Assembly (NCBI GenBank): GCA_010093705.1
Contig: MU006094.1
Span: 533,550 to 597,549 of the forward strand
Source: Patellaria atrata CBS 101060
Lineage: Eukaryota; Ascomycota; Dothideomycetes; Patellariales; Patellariaceae
DNA: 64,000 bases
Reading direction: 5' to 3'
The translations under genes and the position numbers were made by a program. Every line of letters begins with the position of its first letter. The first letter of the stretch is position 1. This document shows positions 34,006-46,556 of this stretch, one piece after another. The notes under the pieces were generated by a model, which worked only from the letters and a program-made list of their open reading frames with translations, ran no database searches and was not told the origin of the DNA.

Positions 34006-34514
34006 CTACGCACCCACCCCACTTCCCGGCGGATACCCCTGCACCGTCCTCGACTTCCCAGCATCCGTACTCCTTTCTCCACCATCCTCCCTATCCTCAT
34101 GATCCGCCGCACCCTCAAACCCCGTCCCAGTGCTCCCTCCGACATCCGAGTCCCTGATCGATTCCGCGTTGGACACATTCTGTGCCGTCACATCGCCAGA
34201 TCCTGATGATTGGGTTTTCGAAGCGGGGGTGGAGGTATCTGCGGGATCTATTGGGGGGTGTTAGCTTTGAGGAAATGTAGTTAGGAACATGGGTAGAGTG
34301 TATGGAAAGGAGCGAGGGAGGATCGGGGTCAGGGAGATATACCGCCAAGCTGACCGTGTTCTTTCTTGTGGAGTATCGTGTGTTGTTTTATGGATTCGTA
34401 TCTAGCGTCATTAGTCTTCTGATTCTACAGCTTTGAGGTTTGTAGGAGTGGCTGTGGAGGGTCACACTGGGTCTGCTCGCCTCCCGGTTCGGTATCCATG
34501 AGGTTGGAGGACAT
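34006..34514 (-). CDS. Small unknown protein with basic N-terminal helix
   Basis: About 115 aa in three exons (34514-34468, 34401-34343, 34247-34006), derived from splice signals and closed in phase. The start MSSNLMDTEPGGEQ leads into YESIKQHTILHKKEHGQL, the only ordered-looking segment. After that the protein is low complexity and rich in Ser, Asp, Gly, Glu and Thr (GDVTAQNVSNAES, GGSTGTGFEGAADHEDREDG), ending PPGSGVGA. I do not recognise a family. Conserved splice phases and the absence of stops support a real gene, yet expression evidence is missing. It lies between RFC5 and the DUF7514 gene, on the same strand as both. Confidence 0.55.
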
Positions 34515-35286
34515 TGTGGTTTGGTGTGTGAGGAGTGTTTAGTTTGATAGAGGTTCTATAATGCAATTGATCTGTTTGGAAGGGATTTGGGAGTATTTGG
34601 GCGTAAGATGTGTGTAGAATTGGTGTTGGGTGTGCATGGGGATGATAGGTAATAAATGGTGGGGTAGCTTGGGATGAGCATCCAGGCACAACTGTACGTC
34701 ACAGCTACTCAACATTTTGGGTCTTTCTGATACGGCAGGTGGACAAAATGACTTTTACTGATCTCGGACTAAGTCGATTGGGAGTTTAATGTTTGAGGAA
34801 ATTCTTCAATTCCAATATTGTGGGCACTACGCTCATTTTGGTTTGGCTTTAATTCCAATTTTGTAAGGTGATGATACAGTAGATATTGACTATGCTGAGT
34901 CGTTGTCAAGCAGTATAGTGCTGGTTGGTAGCCAGTCAGTTTCCCTGCAGCAACCTTGAGAAGAAGGAAAAACTCCAAACAGTGACCCCCTCCAAGGAGA
35001 ATGGAAAGTCAAGTTGCAAAGGAGTGAATGGTAGCACGGTAATGATACAAATAAATAGCCAACCAAATGAAATGACCAGCCCAGTCAACAAGAATTCAGA
35101 AAGGGATATCATTGGAAAAAAAATCTAGGGTTATACGAAAAATAGAAGCAGACAAGCCTACAACACAAGCAGCGCCTTGATAGAAGTACCGAGTAAATCG
35201 AATTTTGGTAACGACGGGTAGGTGATTTCGGCCATTAAAATACTCATAAAATCGCCTGAATAATACGACTTTTGTCCCTCGTTGGT
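34515..35286. other. Spacer between the small unknown gene and the DUF7514 gene
   Basis: Promoter of the small gene and 3' flank of the DUF7514 gene. It is AT-richer than its surroundings. No supportable gene is present. Confidence 0.5.
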
Positions 35287-37343
35287 TCAATATCGAGCAG
35301 GAGGTGGAGGATATCCGCTGTAGCCGCCGCTGTTACCATAACCATTATGGCCGCCAGTAGAGCCGCGATGATACTGATCATCATTATAAACACTCCGCGG
35401 AGGAACATATGATCCCGATCTTGACGCTTCTTCTTCAGCTTGTCTACGCATCCATTCAGCTCGTTTTGCTTCTGCTACCTTTTGCGATTGTCTACGGGTC
35501 TCTTCATCTAACGGCTCACTGTGCAGACCTGATGCATAGTACGTGCTGGGAATGTCTGCCACATTCGCCTCTGAACGGGTATAAGGTGCTCCATTGCCAA
35601 AGGACGGGCTGCGCTGTCGACGCCCATTGAGCATAGAGCCTGTACGATGGTGCTCTGGACCTTGTCCCGGTGCATACACTCCGCCTGTACTGGGAGGATA
35701 GCCATCCTGAGTAGCTGTAGATTTGGAGCGATGATGACGTGTAGGATTTGTGTCATTCCTCGTAGGGAGCCTAGATTTATCCTCGTAGTAGCTTGGGTCG
35801 ATTGTATCGCGAGGATCATCTCCATATACTTTGCCACCGCCGGGTTGAGCACTGTAAGGTTTCCTCTCACGCTCAATTGTAACAGCACAAGGATGGTCCT
35901 CGTCATCAGTTTCTACAGCCGAATCATGTGATCCGCTGTATGGTTTCCTTTCCCGCTCAAGGGTTACTGGTGGTGGTTGCGTTGGAGGGGGAGGTGGAAC
36001 GGATGATGGTTTTGGAAGAGGGATCGTTCCATCAACAGAAAGTGCAGAATCACATATCTGACGCGCTTGTAGGCTCGCCTGTTTCGGAAACAACCTCCTG
36101 GACAGCTCCTTAGGAAATCGCTCCTTAGAATCATCCGCGTTACTGATTGGCATATGCATGACTGCATGGGCCAACCTTTCATATTCATCCTGAGGGTATG
36201 ACTGGATAAGTATAGTCATCCATGTCTCAAACCCGGTGGGAGTCAATGCTGGAATCTGGGGAACATCTCTGGGGCCTTCTTGGATGAGGTGGTGCTCGCA
36301 TTTAAGATCACGGTATATTTTCGAGACAGTAGCGTAAGGTAATCGTGAGAAAATAGCTAGTAAAATAAGCAACATTCTGAATATTTCAATCGACCAAACT
36401 CACTTGACCAAGGATATGTCTCGTCTTGTAGTTTGGCATCCTCATAAAATTTCAGCATCTTCTGCGGAGGGATTACAAGGCTTTTCTTTGGTTCATAATC
36501 ATCGATCTGGGAAGGGTGTTAGTACTGAACCAAGCCATTCTGTAAGTAGAAAGAACCTACAATATGGATTGCTAGACCCCTGAGGAATTGTCCAAGTCGT
36601 CGAGTTGGTTGACCGTCTTCGTCAAACAGAGGTTGCCAAATCTTTTCTAAAGTCGTCATCTCTTGATCAGACATGTATTTTCTCGTAGGCGGAGGAGATG
36701 GCCTTTTATAGCTAGGCTCTGAACTGGCGTTTTTTGCCTTGCTAGTAGGTGATGTGTTGCTGTTATCCATATTCCTCCCAGTGGGTGTGGACTCATTATC
36801 TCTAGAGTGGAGGAATTGAGATGTATGAGCAGGACGTTCCGGTGACAGTGGAGTAGCCGACGCGAACTCGTGGCGTGTAGGCGATGGAGGCGTGTAGACA
36901 TTTCTAGGAGGAATTGTGGATGTGGACGCATTTGAGAGTTGAGGCGAATGCGGCTCGTTGGATGGTGCTTTCGTCTGGGTAGGACCAGATTGACTGACAC
37001 TAGAGCCTCTTAAGCTGTCTAAAACCTGTCTCTTGACCTGCTCTGAAATTTGCGCAATGATTGCTGGGTCTATAGTGCTGGCAGCGTCGCTTTTATTGAA
37101 CGCGGTGTTGACTGCATCGTAGATGGGTTGTGCCTGCTGTTGGCTGGTATCAGAGCGTACACTTGAAGCAGCCCGCGATCGTGGGCGTTTTTCGGTAGAA
37201 TATACATTATTTGCAGGATAATACTGTGATGCAGGGCTCTGGTATGTCCTTGCGTCTGGGAAGTCGTATTGTGGGTATGCTCCGGGAAGGTTTGTATTGT
37301 CGCCCTCGGGCGGGCTGTGATAGCCTTCGTGGGCCATTGTCAT
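35287..37343 (-). CDS. DUF7514-type fungal protein
   Basis: About 651 aa in three exons (37343-36561, 36506-36404, 36356-35287). The central conserved region begins MTTLEKIWQPLFDEDG with QPTRRLGQFLRGLAIHI, spans the short exon YEPKKSLVIPPQKMLKFYED, and continues IFSRLPYATVSKIYRDLKC. This matches my memory of the fungal domain of unknown function 7514 (WxPLFDxDGxPTxRL...LRGLA). The N-terminal 200 residues and the C-terminus are disordered, with two copies of a TLERERKPYS-like motif, a Tyr/Gly/Pro tail, and a run of charged residues (KVAEAKRAEWMRRQAEEEAS) that may form a coiled coil. A cytosolic scaffold or kinase target is possible, but no function is established. Confidence 0.78.
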
Positions 37344-40075
37344 CTATAACATAAGACGCATGGAAGCCGAATGGAGGATGATATGTCGCGCAGAATGGTA
37401 GTCGAATCGGCTTTTGCTTAAGGTACAATCGTGGTAGAGTGCGACTGGTAGGTTTGCCTGGCAGGGGCGGGCCCTTTAAAAGGCGTTGGTATCTCTGAGC
37501 CTTATGGAGATGGGAATGGTAGGCTAGAGAAGTGTTTTAAAATACGACAAGGCGACTTGATTTAGAAGATTTTGATGATGGTTTCCGGTCAGTGACGAAA
37601 GCTGTAGATATTTTTGATGCGAATGTTTTATTGCGAAGCTGTTGAGTTGGTCTGATGAAGCTATAGACTACAGTACACAAATCCGAACCGAATGTACGTC
37701 ACCGTTCTACGGGCTAGCCTTCAGCCATCATCATTGTTTCCCCCACCCCAAGACAGTACAGTACGGAGTACAGTTAACGTTACAGTATGAGAGTAAAGGT
37801 AGATAGATAAGGTATCACATGCTACAGAAAACGTACCGTACATGATTCTATAATGCCACCTATAGTACCTTTACCTACAGAACGGTGAGTATTACTACTG
37901 TACTGCACAGTAATTATGCACAAGTAGCTCCCGCTGTCGTTACGTCGATCTTTTGTTGAAATCTTGGTTTAACGGTGCGCCAATTCGTGCACACATGGAG
38001 AGAACTTTGTACCTTTAACATGCAACTACTGTATAAAAGGTATGGTACAGACATGTCGACAGGTACTGGCCAACTGCAGCTACAAGTATCTGCACTGTAC
38101 AGTACACGAACTTATCATCTCCTGTACCAAGTATCAAGTATCAAGTATCAAGTTATCAAGTATCAAGTTATCAAGTATCAAGTTATCAAGTATCAAGTTA
38201 TCCAATTATCAAGTTATCAAGTATCAAGTTATCAAGTATCAAGTATCAAGTCTCCCCGACCTCGCCCCGTTTCCTAGGACATGCCGCCTGGAAGGACGGG
38301 AGGATGACGCTGCTGACAACGAATATTCTTCTGCCTTGCTCCTTGACCCTCTTAACCACCAATAATGAACGCCTTGGTAATTTATTGGTTCAAACAATGA
38401 TGGCGAGCGTGTGCAAAACGAGCCGCATCTTCAGACCTTGGCTTAGATGTCGTTCATCAAATCTGCTTGGAAGCTGGGAGACCAGATCAGTGATGAGGTG
38501 ATTATGCCGGCCCAGCTCTCTCCAAGGGCATCAGCAGGTCCTTGAAGAGCTGAGAATCACATCCGACACGAATTGGAGGTCCACCGTACACGCAATACAA
38601 TATCCTCTTTATTCGAACCGGTTTGCCGGCTGCCGTGAATATCTTGGACTTAATATTGCAACCGTTATCACCATCTCTGTAAGGTAGGCCGTACAGCGCC
38701 GTCATTTCTAGCCCTAAAAGCGCTTGTAGAAGCATGCTAAGGAATATGAACTCAAGAGTCAGGAGATGCGGCAAACCGTGCCATGAAACTTGAAACGAGA
38801 TCGACCATCGAACACACGTCTTGGGGTCGTGTTGGAAGGGTCCAAGGGGTCTCAAAGGGGTCCATGAGCAAAGCCTGGGAGTTTTCTGTGAGTTTGTATT
38901 TGTCCCTATGGCTCTAGACGGATTTGCAGGTGTGACAGCCTTATAGAGCCGTCGGTGCGATCAAGTCCATGTTCAGATGGCGGGCGGTTATGCTGGTGAT
39001 AAAGTGGAAAAGCGCAATAATCAAGACGTCAATGCTGTAAAATGAAATGAGTGACGCCGCATATGATTTCTATGGACAGATAAGCTTCGGTGCCTTTTCA
39101 TCACTCTCCGTTGGACGACTGCAAACTTATGCACAAAAATCTGCACATGGTTGGTGTAAACACAGGTTTACGAGGGCTGAAATACTGTTGGTGCTTTGAT
39201 ATTGATTTGAGATGTTGGTGCATTGAGGCAACACCACAACATCGATCATGTCATTATTGATAAATCTCAACGTGAGCATCTCAAAAAGAGACCCAAGGGG
39301 GGGAAAGATGCAGCAAAGTAAACGGGCGGCGAAGGCGGATGCTTGATTGGTGCACGCAAACTTCCAAAACATTAGTTCGGTTTCAGCGATCCGGCTTAAG
39401 ACTTGAGCACCATGAACTCCACGTCTTTGCCTCTTGTCTCACCGCACTCTTTTGTCCTTTTGACACTTTTGCCCTTTACCCTTCCTATCTGCTGCCCCCA
39501 CCGACGACGAGGCACGAGTTGTCTTCGATCATACTGATAACAGAGGTACACACCTCGTCTTCCTACCCATCTCACTGCTCGGATGACTTCCTCAGGAGCT
39601 TCAGAAGAAGAACAATAAGCGCGCTTATCGTGAGCACCATAACGTAGGTTCCATTTTCTTTATTGGGCACTTCGCAAATCGACTCAAAATAGTCTTTCAA
39701 AGAAAAGGATTAACCATCTCTTTCACCAGGTCAGACTATCTTCTTCCTCACACAAAGACTTCTTACACCAGAACTTCTCCCCTCCGTACGGTCTTGAACC
39801 TCACAGCGACGTGTTTGACACACAATTTCAAATTCGACGATACCTCACGACGCATCCCACACAATCTGGACGTCTTGGTCCTTCGGTGTTCCTATACTCA
39901 CTACAAAATCTACTACCAGGGCCGTACGAACTTCGAAAATACATCTCAAGTTTCTACATTATGTCCCGTTGACGACCTGGTGGACAGCCACGATCTCCCA
40001 CTTTTCCTACGCTCGAAAAAAAATCTCTTGTCACGATTCAACTTCATCCTATAACTCTCTCTCCTCATAATCAAC
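37344..40075. other. Long divergent spacer between the DUF7514 gene and STE11
   Basis: About 2.7 kb with promoter regions for both genes. It holds GTAC-rich palindromic simple sequence (around 37752-37773), the minisatellite at 38128-38250, and a pyrimidine-rich part from about 39420 on that is likely the STE11 leader. A good donor at 39644 (GTAGGT) and acceptor at 39728-39729 (TTTCACCAG) suggest a 5'-UTR intron. An open frame at 38502-38855 on the minus strand has no recognisable product. Confidence 0.5.
38128..38250. repeat. Minisatellite of alternating TATCAAG and TTATCAAG units
   Basis: The 7-bp unit TATCAAG and the 8-bp unit TTATCAAG repeat about 16 times, giving a 15-bp higher-order period in the middle and one variant (TCCAATTATC) near 38210. 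It is a typical length-variable locus. Confidence 0.92.
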
Positions 40076-43060
40076 ATGGCAATGCTGGCATCGAAGTCGC
40101 CCTATCCTACCTCCTTCGGAGGTAGCTCCGGTCAATCTTCGACACAGTACTCTTCAAACCACTCAAATTACAGAACGCAGACAGCAATGGCCCCTCCGAG
40201 TAGCCATGGTTATTACACAAGCCCAACGGAGTCTGAGTTTTCGGAAACCTACGATGCTCCTGATTCTGTGAGGTACGTGAAGTCCCGATCTCATCTTTAT
40301 CTACTTGATATTAACAAGTGCTCAGAAATTGGGATGAGACTCGCGTTGGGGAATGGCTTAGAAGCATCAACTGCTCGCAATACGTTGAGCTTTTTAGAAG
40401 AAATAATATCAACGGTGAAAACCTTATGGAGTTGGATCAAAATAACCTAAAAGATATGGGCATCAAGAAAATCGGAGATCGAGTTCGGATCGGATCTCAA
40501 GCAAAAGTTTTTCGCAACAAAGAGTACAAAAAGGCTTCAAAACGAGTGACGAACAGGGTAAGGCTCCTTGGCAGTATCATTCCATTCACCCCCTTGCTAA
40601 CTTTCAAAGGAATCACTCGCCCTGCTGGACAATCCGATCCTCACTCCTCCATCTTCCGCCTCTCCACGACCTCTTCAGGCTAATCGGGCGGGGCTGAATT
40701 CGCGGTCTGAAAAGCGCATGTCACGACAGATTACAGGATCTGAGCTGAATTACGCATCAGCTCTTCCACTTGCTAAAGCTCCTTCTCGTCCAAGTTCGCC
40801 ACTAGTAGAACAGGAAGCCCGACCTCAAAGGGTCCAACCTCGATACGGTGGTTTGAGTCCAAAAGATCCGAATAGGAAGGAGCAAGCTTCGTATTTCAAC
40901 AACCCGATGAGTGCAAGTACTGCTACTGGACGTGCCCCAGGAACACCAGCCGAGACACCCATGACAGCCAGATTCGCTCAAGGAAGGTTAGTAAATACGG
41001 CAGAGACCCCTCAAACAGCACGCTTCGCAAGTCACGTCAGAGCAAGTCCAAGTATGGACAGTTCCGTTACGAACAGTAGTGTTCTCCCAGCGGATAAAGC
41101 ATTAATCCGAGTTATCTTTGACAATGGACGTTCATCCGTCGTGAGTATTGAAGGATGCAGAACTGCAGAGGACATTATCTACAAGACCCTCAAGAAGGGA
41201 AGTCTCAATGAGGCACATGTCAAGAACTACTGTTTCTATGTCCTTGACGGCACAGAACCGAACCCTGCCATGTGTCGCCGCCTTAGCGACAGTGAACTGG
41301 TCAGAGTTTGCATGGATCGTATGAGGCTTGAGCGGAACAAACTTATCCTTCGAATGATCCATAGGGGCGAGCCGCAGGACGATCAGCTTCGAGCCGCAGC
41401 TAACATTGCTTCTCAACAATTACAACAGAATATGATCCTCCCGAGCAACAATCGTAGTCAAATGAAGATCGAGAAGATAACTGGAGAGTCCTTAGCCGCC
41501 GTCAGCTACCCACTTTCGCCAACCTCCGCTCGTGAGCGAGAACGACACATCAACTCTACTGCTGAAAGCCTTGAACGAGCCCCTAGTTCAAGTTCTACGG
41601 CATCTCGCGCTAGAAAGATGAAAGAGTTCTATGGTGCGAGACCACCGAGCGAGTTGATCACCTCTGATCTCACCTCGTATTTCCCGGACGTCGAAAAGGA
41701 AGAGATGGAAAAGACGCTCCGAATGTCAGTTCGCAGATCTCAGAGGTTGAGTAGGGCAGCTAGCCGTCTTAGCATGGCTAGCAATTTCAGTTACACTTCG
41801 CTCAAGGATGCTCCTCCTCTACCCACTATTGCAGATACATGGCTGAACGGAGGACAGCAAAAATCGTTGAGACCACTTTCTGTCATGAGGCTTGGATTAC
41901 CTCAACATAACAGTTACCGCGACTCCATAGCATCAACAGTCCTTGAGCCTTTGGAAGAAGAGTCACCGATAGAACCAAATCGCAAGTCGTATGTGTCTTT
42001 TAGCGGTAATGATAGTGAATCGGAGTCCAATACCCTCTCGATCACCGATCCCGATGGCAACACTACAATGGGAAGCTACTTCGATGATGCAGCAAGCAGC
42101 CTCAGCAACACTGAAAATGGTAATTCTTGGAATAAACGGCTTAGCCATGCCATTGTCGATGACGGTGAGGAAGACGATGAAGAGCTCGTCGAGTACCTCG
42201 AACAGGATTCTTGGGAGAACGTCAAGTACATGAAGGGTGCCATGATTGGACAAGGTTCCTTCGGCAGCGTTTATCTTGCACTTCACTCAGTCACCGGTGA
42301 ACTCATGGCTGTCAAGCAGGTTGAGATGCCTGCCGGAACAAGGTCTCAAATCGATGCTAAGAAGAATAATATGCTGGAGGCCTTGAAACATGAGATTGGA
42401 CTACTTCGCGATCTCAAACATCCGAACATTGTGCAATACTTGGGCTCTAATTCCGACGAGACGCACTTGAACATTTTCCTGGAGTACGTTGCTGGTGGGT
42501 CAGTTGCTACCATGCTTGTCAACTATGGTCCTCTTGGTGAGGGGTTGATCTCCAATTTCGTCCGTCAAATTCTTACCGGACTTGCTTATCTCCATAGCAA
42601 GGACATCATTCACCGAGACATCAAGGGTGCAAACATCCTCGTTGACAACAAGGGTATGGTCAAGATATCTGATTTCGGTATCAGCAAACGTGTTGAGGCA
42701 TCTACACTTCTCACATCTGGACCTGGCAAGAAGGGCGGACCACGTGTATCGCTCCAAGGCTCTGTATTTTGGATGGCGCCCGAAGTCGTTAAGCAAACCG
42801 CCTATACTCGTAAGGCTGATATATGGTCTCTGGGTTGTTTGATCGTCGAAATGTTCACTGGAAGTCATCCTCACCCTAATTGTACCCAGCTACAAGCGAT
42901 CTTCAAGATCGGAGGCAGTGCGGATGCTTCACCCACTATCCCCGACAATGCGTCTGATGACGCCAAAGCATTCTTAAAGCGGACGTTCGAAAACGATCAT
43001 GAGAAACGTCCAACTGCAGACGAGCTATTGCTCAGCCCATTCTGTAACCCCAAAGCTTGA
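40076..43060 (+). CDS. STE11: MAPKKK Ste11 (pheromone/filamentation kinase)
   Basis: About 959 aa in three exons (40076-40272, 40326-40557, 40610-43060). It is a MAP kinase kinase kinase acting above Ste7 in mating, filamentous growth and, in pathogens, appressorium signalling. Domains: SAM (about 66-130, WDETRVGEWLRSINCSQYVE...), which binds Ste50; Ras-association (about 306-395, LIRVIFDNGRSSVVSIEG); and a serine/threonine kinase (about 686-950) with GQGSFGSVYLA, the ATP-binding Lys of MAVKQV, HRDIKGANILVD, DFGISK and APEVV. The catalytic residues are intact. A linker of about 250 disordered residues, including an inhibitory-type Ser/Arg region, separates RA and kinase. The first intron falls just before the SAM domain (R-NWDETR). 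SAM + RA + kinase is the usual Ste11 layout of filamentous ascomycetes. Confidence 0.96.
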
Positions 43061-44474
43061 TCTACTACTTTTAGAAGAGCCCTAGATGGGCGAAAATCAT
43101 ATGTTTGACGACCTTTCTCCGGACAGTTTAGGATGCATGGTTGGTTTGCTATTAGCGGGAATCGGAATGGATTTTGGGATTTCTCTTCGATCAATGTCTA
43201 ACTTGGTAATGAATTCGGTTGAGGTGGTTCATTGGGGATAGTTCGCTAAAGTGTTGATACAAATGGCTGGAAATTTTCGTCCTATCCTGTGATCCCCTGA
43301 GCGGGCTCGACTTTAGTAGGGGTTAACAACTTGCAAGCTATAACGCAGGTAACAACGGGGGCTGAACACAAGTTTCTAAGAATCTTCAAAAAGACATTTT
43401 CCGCCTATTCGTGAACCTCTCATGACTCAAAATATCCCCCCTCCCTTTCTACGAACAACAATCTCAGCCTCGACGATAAGACGAGCCCCGTTCAAAGGTC
43501 GACTAAGACATGAAAACAAAGGCGATTTGCAAGCCCAGCACTTCACACAAATAGCCCTCAGATCAGAATAGGACTATATCGTTGAGCTTCAGTCCGTCTA
43601 GCTGTACCAATGCTCCTTGCTTGTTCATCACAGTATTTCGCCATACGTCCAGCCGACCTCACTTTGATATAGGATAGTTTTATAACATGATGCGCGTGCG
43701 GTACAGTCGTAGATACCATTGCTCCGTTTATACCTTCGGGCCCTCTCCTCACCGTTAAACTTTTTCCACTTTCAAACACGACGGATGCAACAGCGTAACG
43801 ACCTACGGTCTATGCAGACTTTACCTTAACGGTGGATCTTCAACTACCCGGAAATACGGCCTGTGAGCCATCTTGCCTGGAAGACAACCATGCTTGTAAC
43901 CCTGATCTAGTCGATAAAAATGACGAACAGAATGAGTCTGGCAAAGAGAAACTAAGCCTTGAATGATCAGTATAATTTTTGAAAATTGTTCTTGACTCTA
44001 ATTAAAGGTTGTAAGAGAATAATTCTTAAGGACAAATAGAGGTAAACTTAGTTATATCAAAAGCTACTGTAAGATAAAATAGTCTGATAAAGCGTCAAGG
44101 CAAGGTTTCTGTAAACCAACCTGAGGATCATATGCTTCATGAGCCGCATTCGAGACGGGACTATATCCATTCTATCATATAATTCCTATCGTTACTGAGG
44201 AACGAATGATACTATGGTATCCTAGGGGGGGGAAGGATTATGTTATAAACGCTACACTGATTGATACCTTACTAAAGATTGTTATCTATAGCTATCCCAA
44301 ACTTGCCGCTATCCCACGGCCCCTCCCGACTCACAAGACCATGCCAATGCAACTCCACCTCACGCTCACGTCTTTCTTGCGAAAGCATGTCCTCATACAT
44401 GCCCGTGATATGTCGCTATTTCCAGCGGCTTGTTCTTCGCTATCATCCTATCTAAGAGTTCGCTGAAAGCTACA
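43061..44474. other. Spacer between STE11 and the M20 peptidase-family gene
   Basis: 1.4 kb without a supportable gene. About 43960-44110 is AT-rich. A short minus-strand open frame at 43558-43779 has no domain. No tRNA-like cloverleaf was recognised. Confidence 0.5.
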
Positions 44475-46097
44475 ATGGCGTGTTCGAGCTCTATGTCCAT
44501 ACGGTTGCTCCGTTCAAGCTCCCACCACCAATGTTACCGTCCCCGGTATCAAGCTTTCTCCACTACGACTCGATGGCGGTGGCACACCAGCGAGCTTGAT
44601 GGAGAGAAGATGAAGAGCTTGAAGGTGCATCGGGATAGGTTGATGAAGGATATACATCATACTGCACAATGGGGTACTGGGGAGCGGTGGGGAAAGTAAG
44701 TGCTTCATGTAACATGTGATTGAATGCCTTTTATGGATATCAGCATGGTCTATCTCTTGTAGTCTCTTTGAAGACTCATAACATAAAGCTAATTTCGTGT
44801 ATAGAGCTTCCGCGGAAACAGGAATGTCTCGCCTGGCACTCTCCGATGCAGATAAATCCGCCCGTGACTGGTTTGTTAAGACGACGGAAGAGCTTGGGTG
44901 CAAGACTACCGTTGATGCTATGGGAAATATATTTGCTGTTCGTCCGGGACAGAAAGACGGTCCTCCTATTTACGCTGGCTCGCATCTTGACACCCAGCCT
45001 ACGGGAGGAAGGTATGATGGGGTATTGGGAGTCACGGCCGCTATTGAGATGTTGAGAGTTCTGAATGATAACTGGGTTGAGACTGAATATCCTGTTGGAG
45101 TTGTGAACTGGACCAAGTACGTGACCTGTTGATTTTCGAAAGTTTACTACAGGAAATCTTATCCACTATCAGCGAAGAAGGCGCCCGATTTCCCATCTCC
45201 ATGGTCTCCTCCGGTGTTTGGTCTGGGTCCATCCCTCTGGATCACGCCCACAATCTTAAAGAGGTCGGTAGCGGAACGGCGACGATGAAGAGCGAGCTTG
45301 AACGCATCGGCTATCTCGGCTCGACACCTGCCTCGCACGAAGCGATTCCCATGGCCGCCCACTTCGAACTCCACATCGAACAAGGTCCGATCCTAGAATC
45401 CGAACGCCACAAAATTGGCATTGTGCAAGGCGTACAAGCATACCGCTGGTTCACCATCCACGTCAAAGGGCAGGACTGCCATACCGGCACCACTCCCTTT
45501 AACGTGCGCTCAGATGCACTGCTCACGGCCGCGAAGATGATCCTGCAAAGCCATCGTGCCGCTACTAAACACGGCGCGTTGGCTTCAACGGGTATCCTGA
45601 CACTGAAACCAGGGAGCACGAATACAGTACCCGGAGACGTGAAGTTCAGCCTCGATATCCGAGCCGCCGCGGATAAGACCCTAGACGCCTTAGAGCAGGA
45701 TCTAAGAGACGACTTCGCGCTCATCGCTTCCGCCTCCGACGTCGCTGGTCTCAATACCCACGGCACACCCGGTTTGCCATGCACGGTCTCCTGGTCCACC
45801 GACTCCATCTCGTCAGCCACCACTTTTCACTCCGACTGTATCTCGTGCGTTGAGGCCGCCGCGAAGGTTATCTTTGGGGACGAGACTGAGAAGCTGACGA
45901 AAACTATGACGAGTGGTGCCGGTCATGATAGTGTTTATACGAGTAAGGTGTGTCCGACGAGCATGATTTTCGTGCCGTCGAAGGGCGGTGTGAGCCATAA
46001 TCCGAGAGAATTTACGAGCGAGGAGGATTGTACGTTGGGCGCGCAGGTGCTTGTGGGGAGTGTGGTGGAGTGTGATCGGAGGAGGGTTAGGGGATAG
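44475..46097 (+). CDS. N-carbamoyl-L-amino-acid hydrolase (M20 family)
   Basis: About 485 aa in three exons (44475-44695, 44805-45116, 45173-46097). It is an amidohydrolase of the AllC/HyuC/beta-ureidopropionase-like branch of the M20 family, which hydrolyses N-carbamoyl amino acids or allantoate to amino acid, CO2 and NH3. Metal and active-site motifs: YAGSHLDTQPTGGRYDG (His and Asp ligands), NEEGARFP (split by intron 2), HFELHIEQGPILE and VQGVQAYRWF. KGQDCHTGTTPFNVRSDAL carries the dimerisation-domain His, and SGAGHDSVY with SKGGVSHNPREF closes the active site. The Arg/Ser-rich N-terminus may be a mitochondrial presequence. Exact substrate (ureido acid versus allantoate) is not decided by sequence. 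Confidence 0.92.
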
Positions 46098-46556
46098 TGC
46101 TGGGATGTGTATGTGCGTGGGTAGTGGTACGGTCGGGATGACGAAGCAAAAAAGCTTTTTATGGAATAGGCGTTTAGGATGGGATTGGATAGGATGGGGT
46201 GGATATGATACGATGAGGGCATGAATGAGTATAAGGTATAGTCCGCGTGCATGTTTCTATACTGTAACTACCGAGATCGAACTCTAGTTGGTATATTACA
46301 TCCTACTCCCGATCAATTAGAACCGATCCGTTGCCGTACTGTACTGTACTGTACATGCACTAACTGCATAACACACACGCTTCCTTTCCGCCAAATCCCC
46401 TTCCCGGCGGAGCACCCCGCCCATACCGGCCGGAAGGTCTACTCAGTCGTCGATACAGTCGCCACGTCATGGCGCTTCCCAGACTTCCGCACGACCGTAC
46501 TACGTTCACCCAACTCGCCATCCACGCGTCCCATCCTGTACGATAACGAGAACCAG
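46098..46556. other. Convergent spacer with GTACT microsatellite
   Basis: Between the hydrolase (+) and an unknown gene (-). It contains a GTACT microsatellite at 46336-46354. Nothing else was seen. Confidence 0.5.
46336..46354. repeat. (GTACT)n microsatellite
   Basis: About four units of GTACT, read GTACTGTACTGTACTGTAC, which is its own near palindrome. Similar stretches occur at 37752-37773 and 51583-51607. Confidence 0.8.

Noticed and set aside
38128-38250. CRISPR-like array
   Set aside because: The units are directly abutting with no spacers; it is a minisatellite in a eukaryotic genome.
38502-38855. 117-aa minus-strand open frame
   Set aside because: No family likeness, and it lies in a repeat-containing spacer; a decayed piece or chance frame is more likely.
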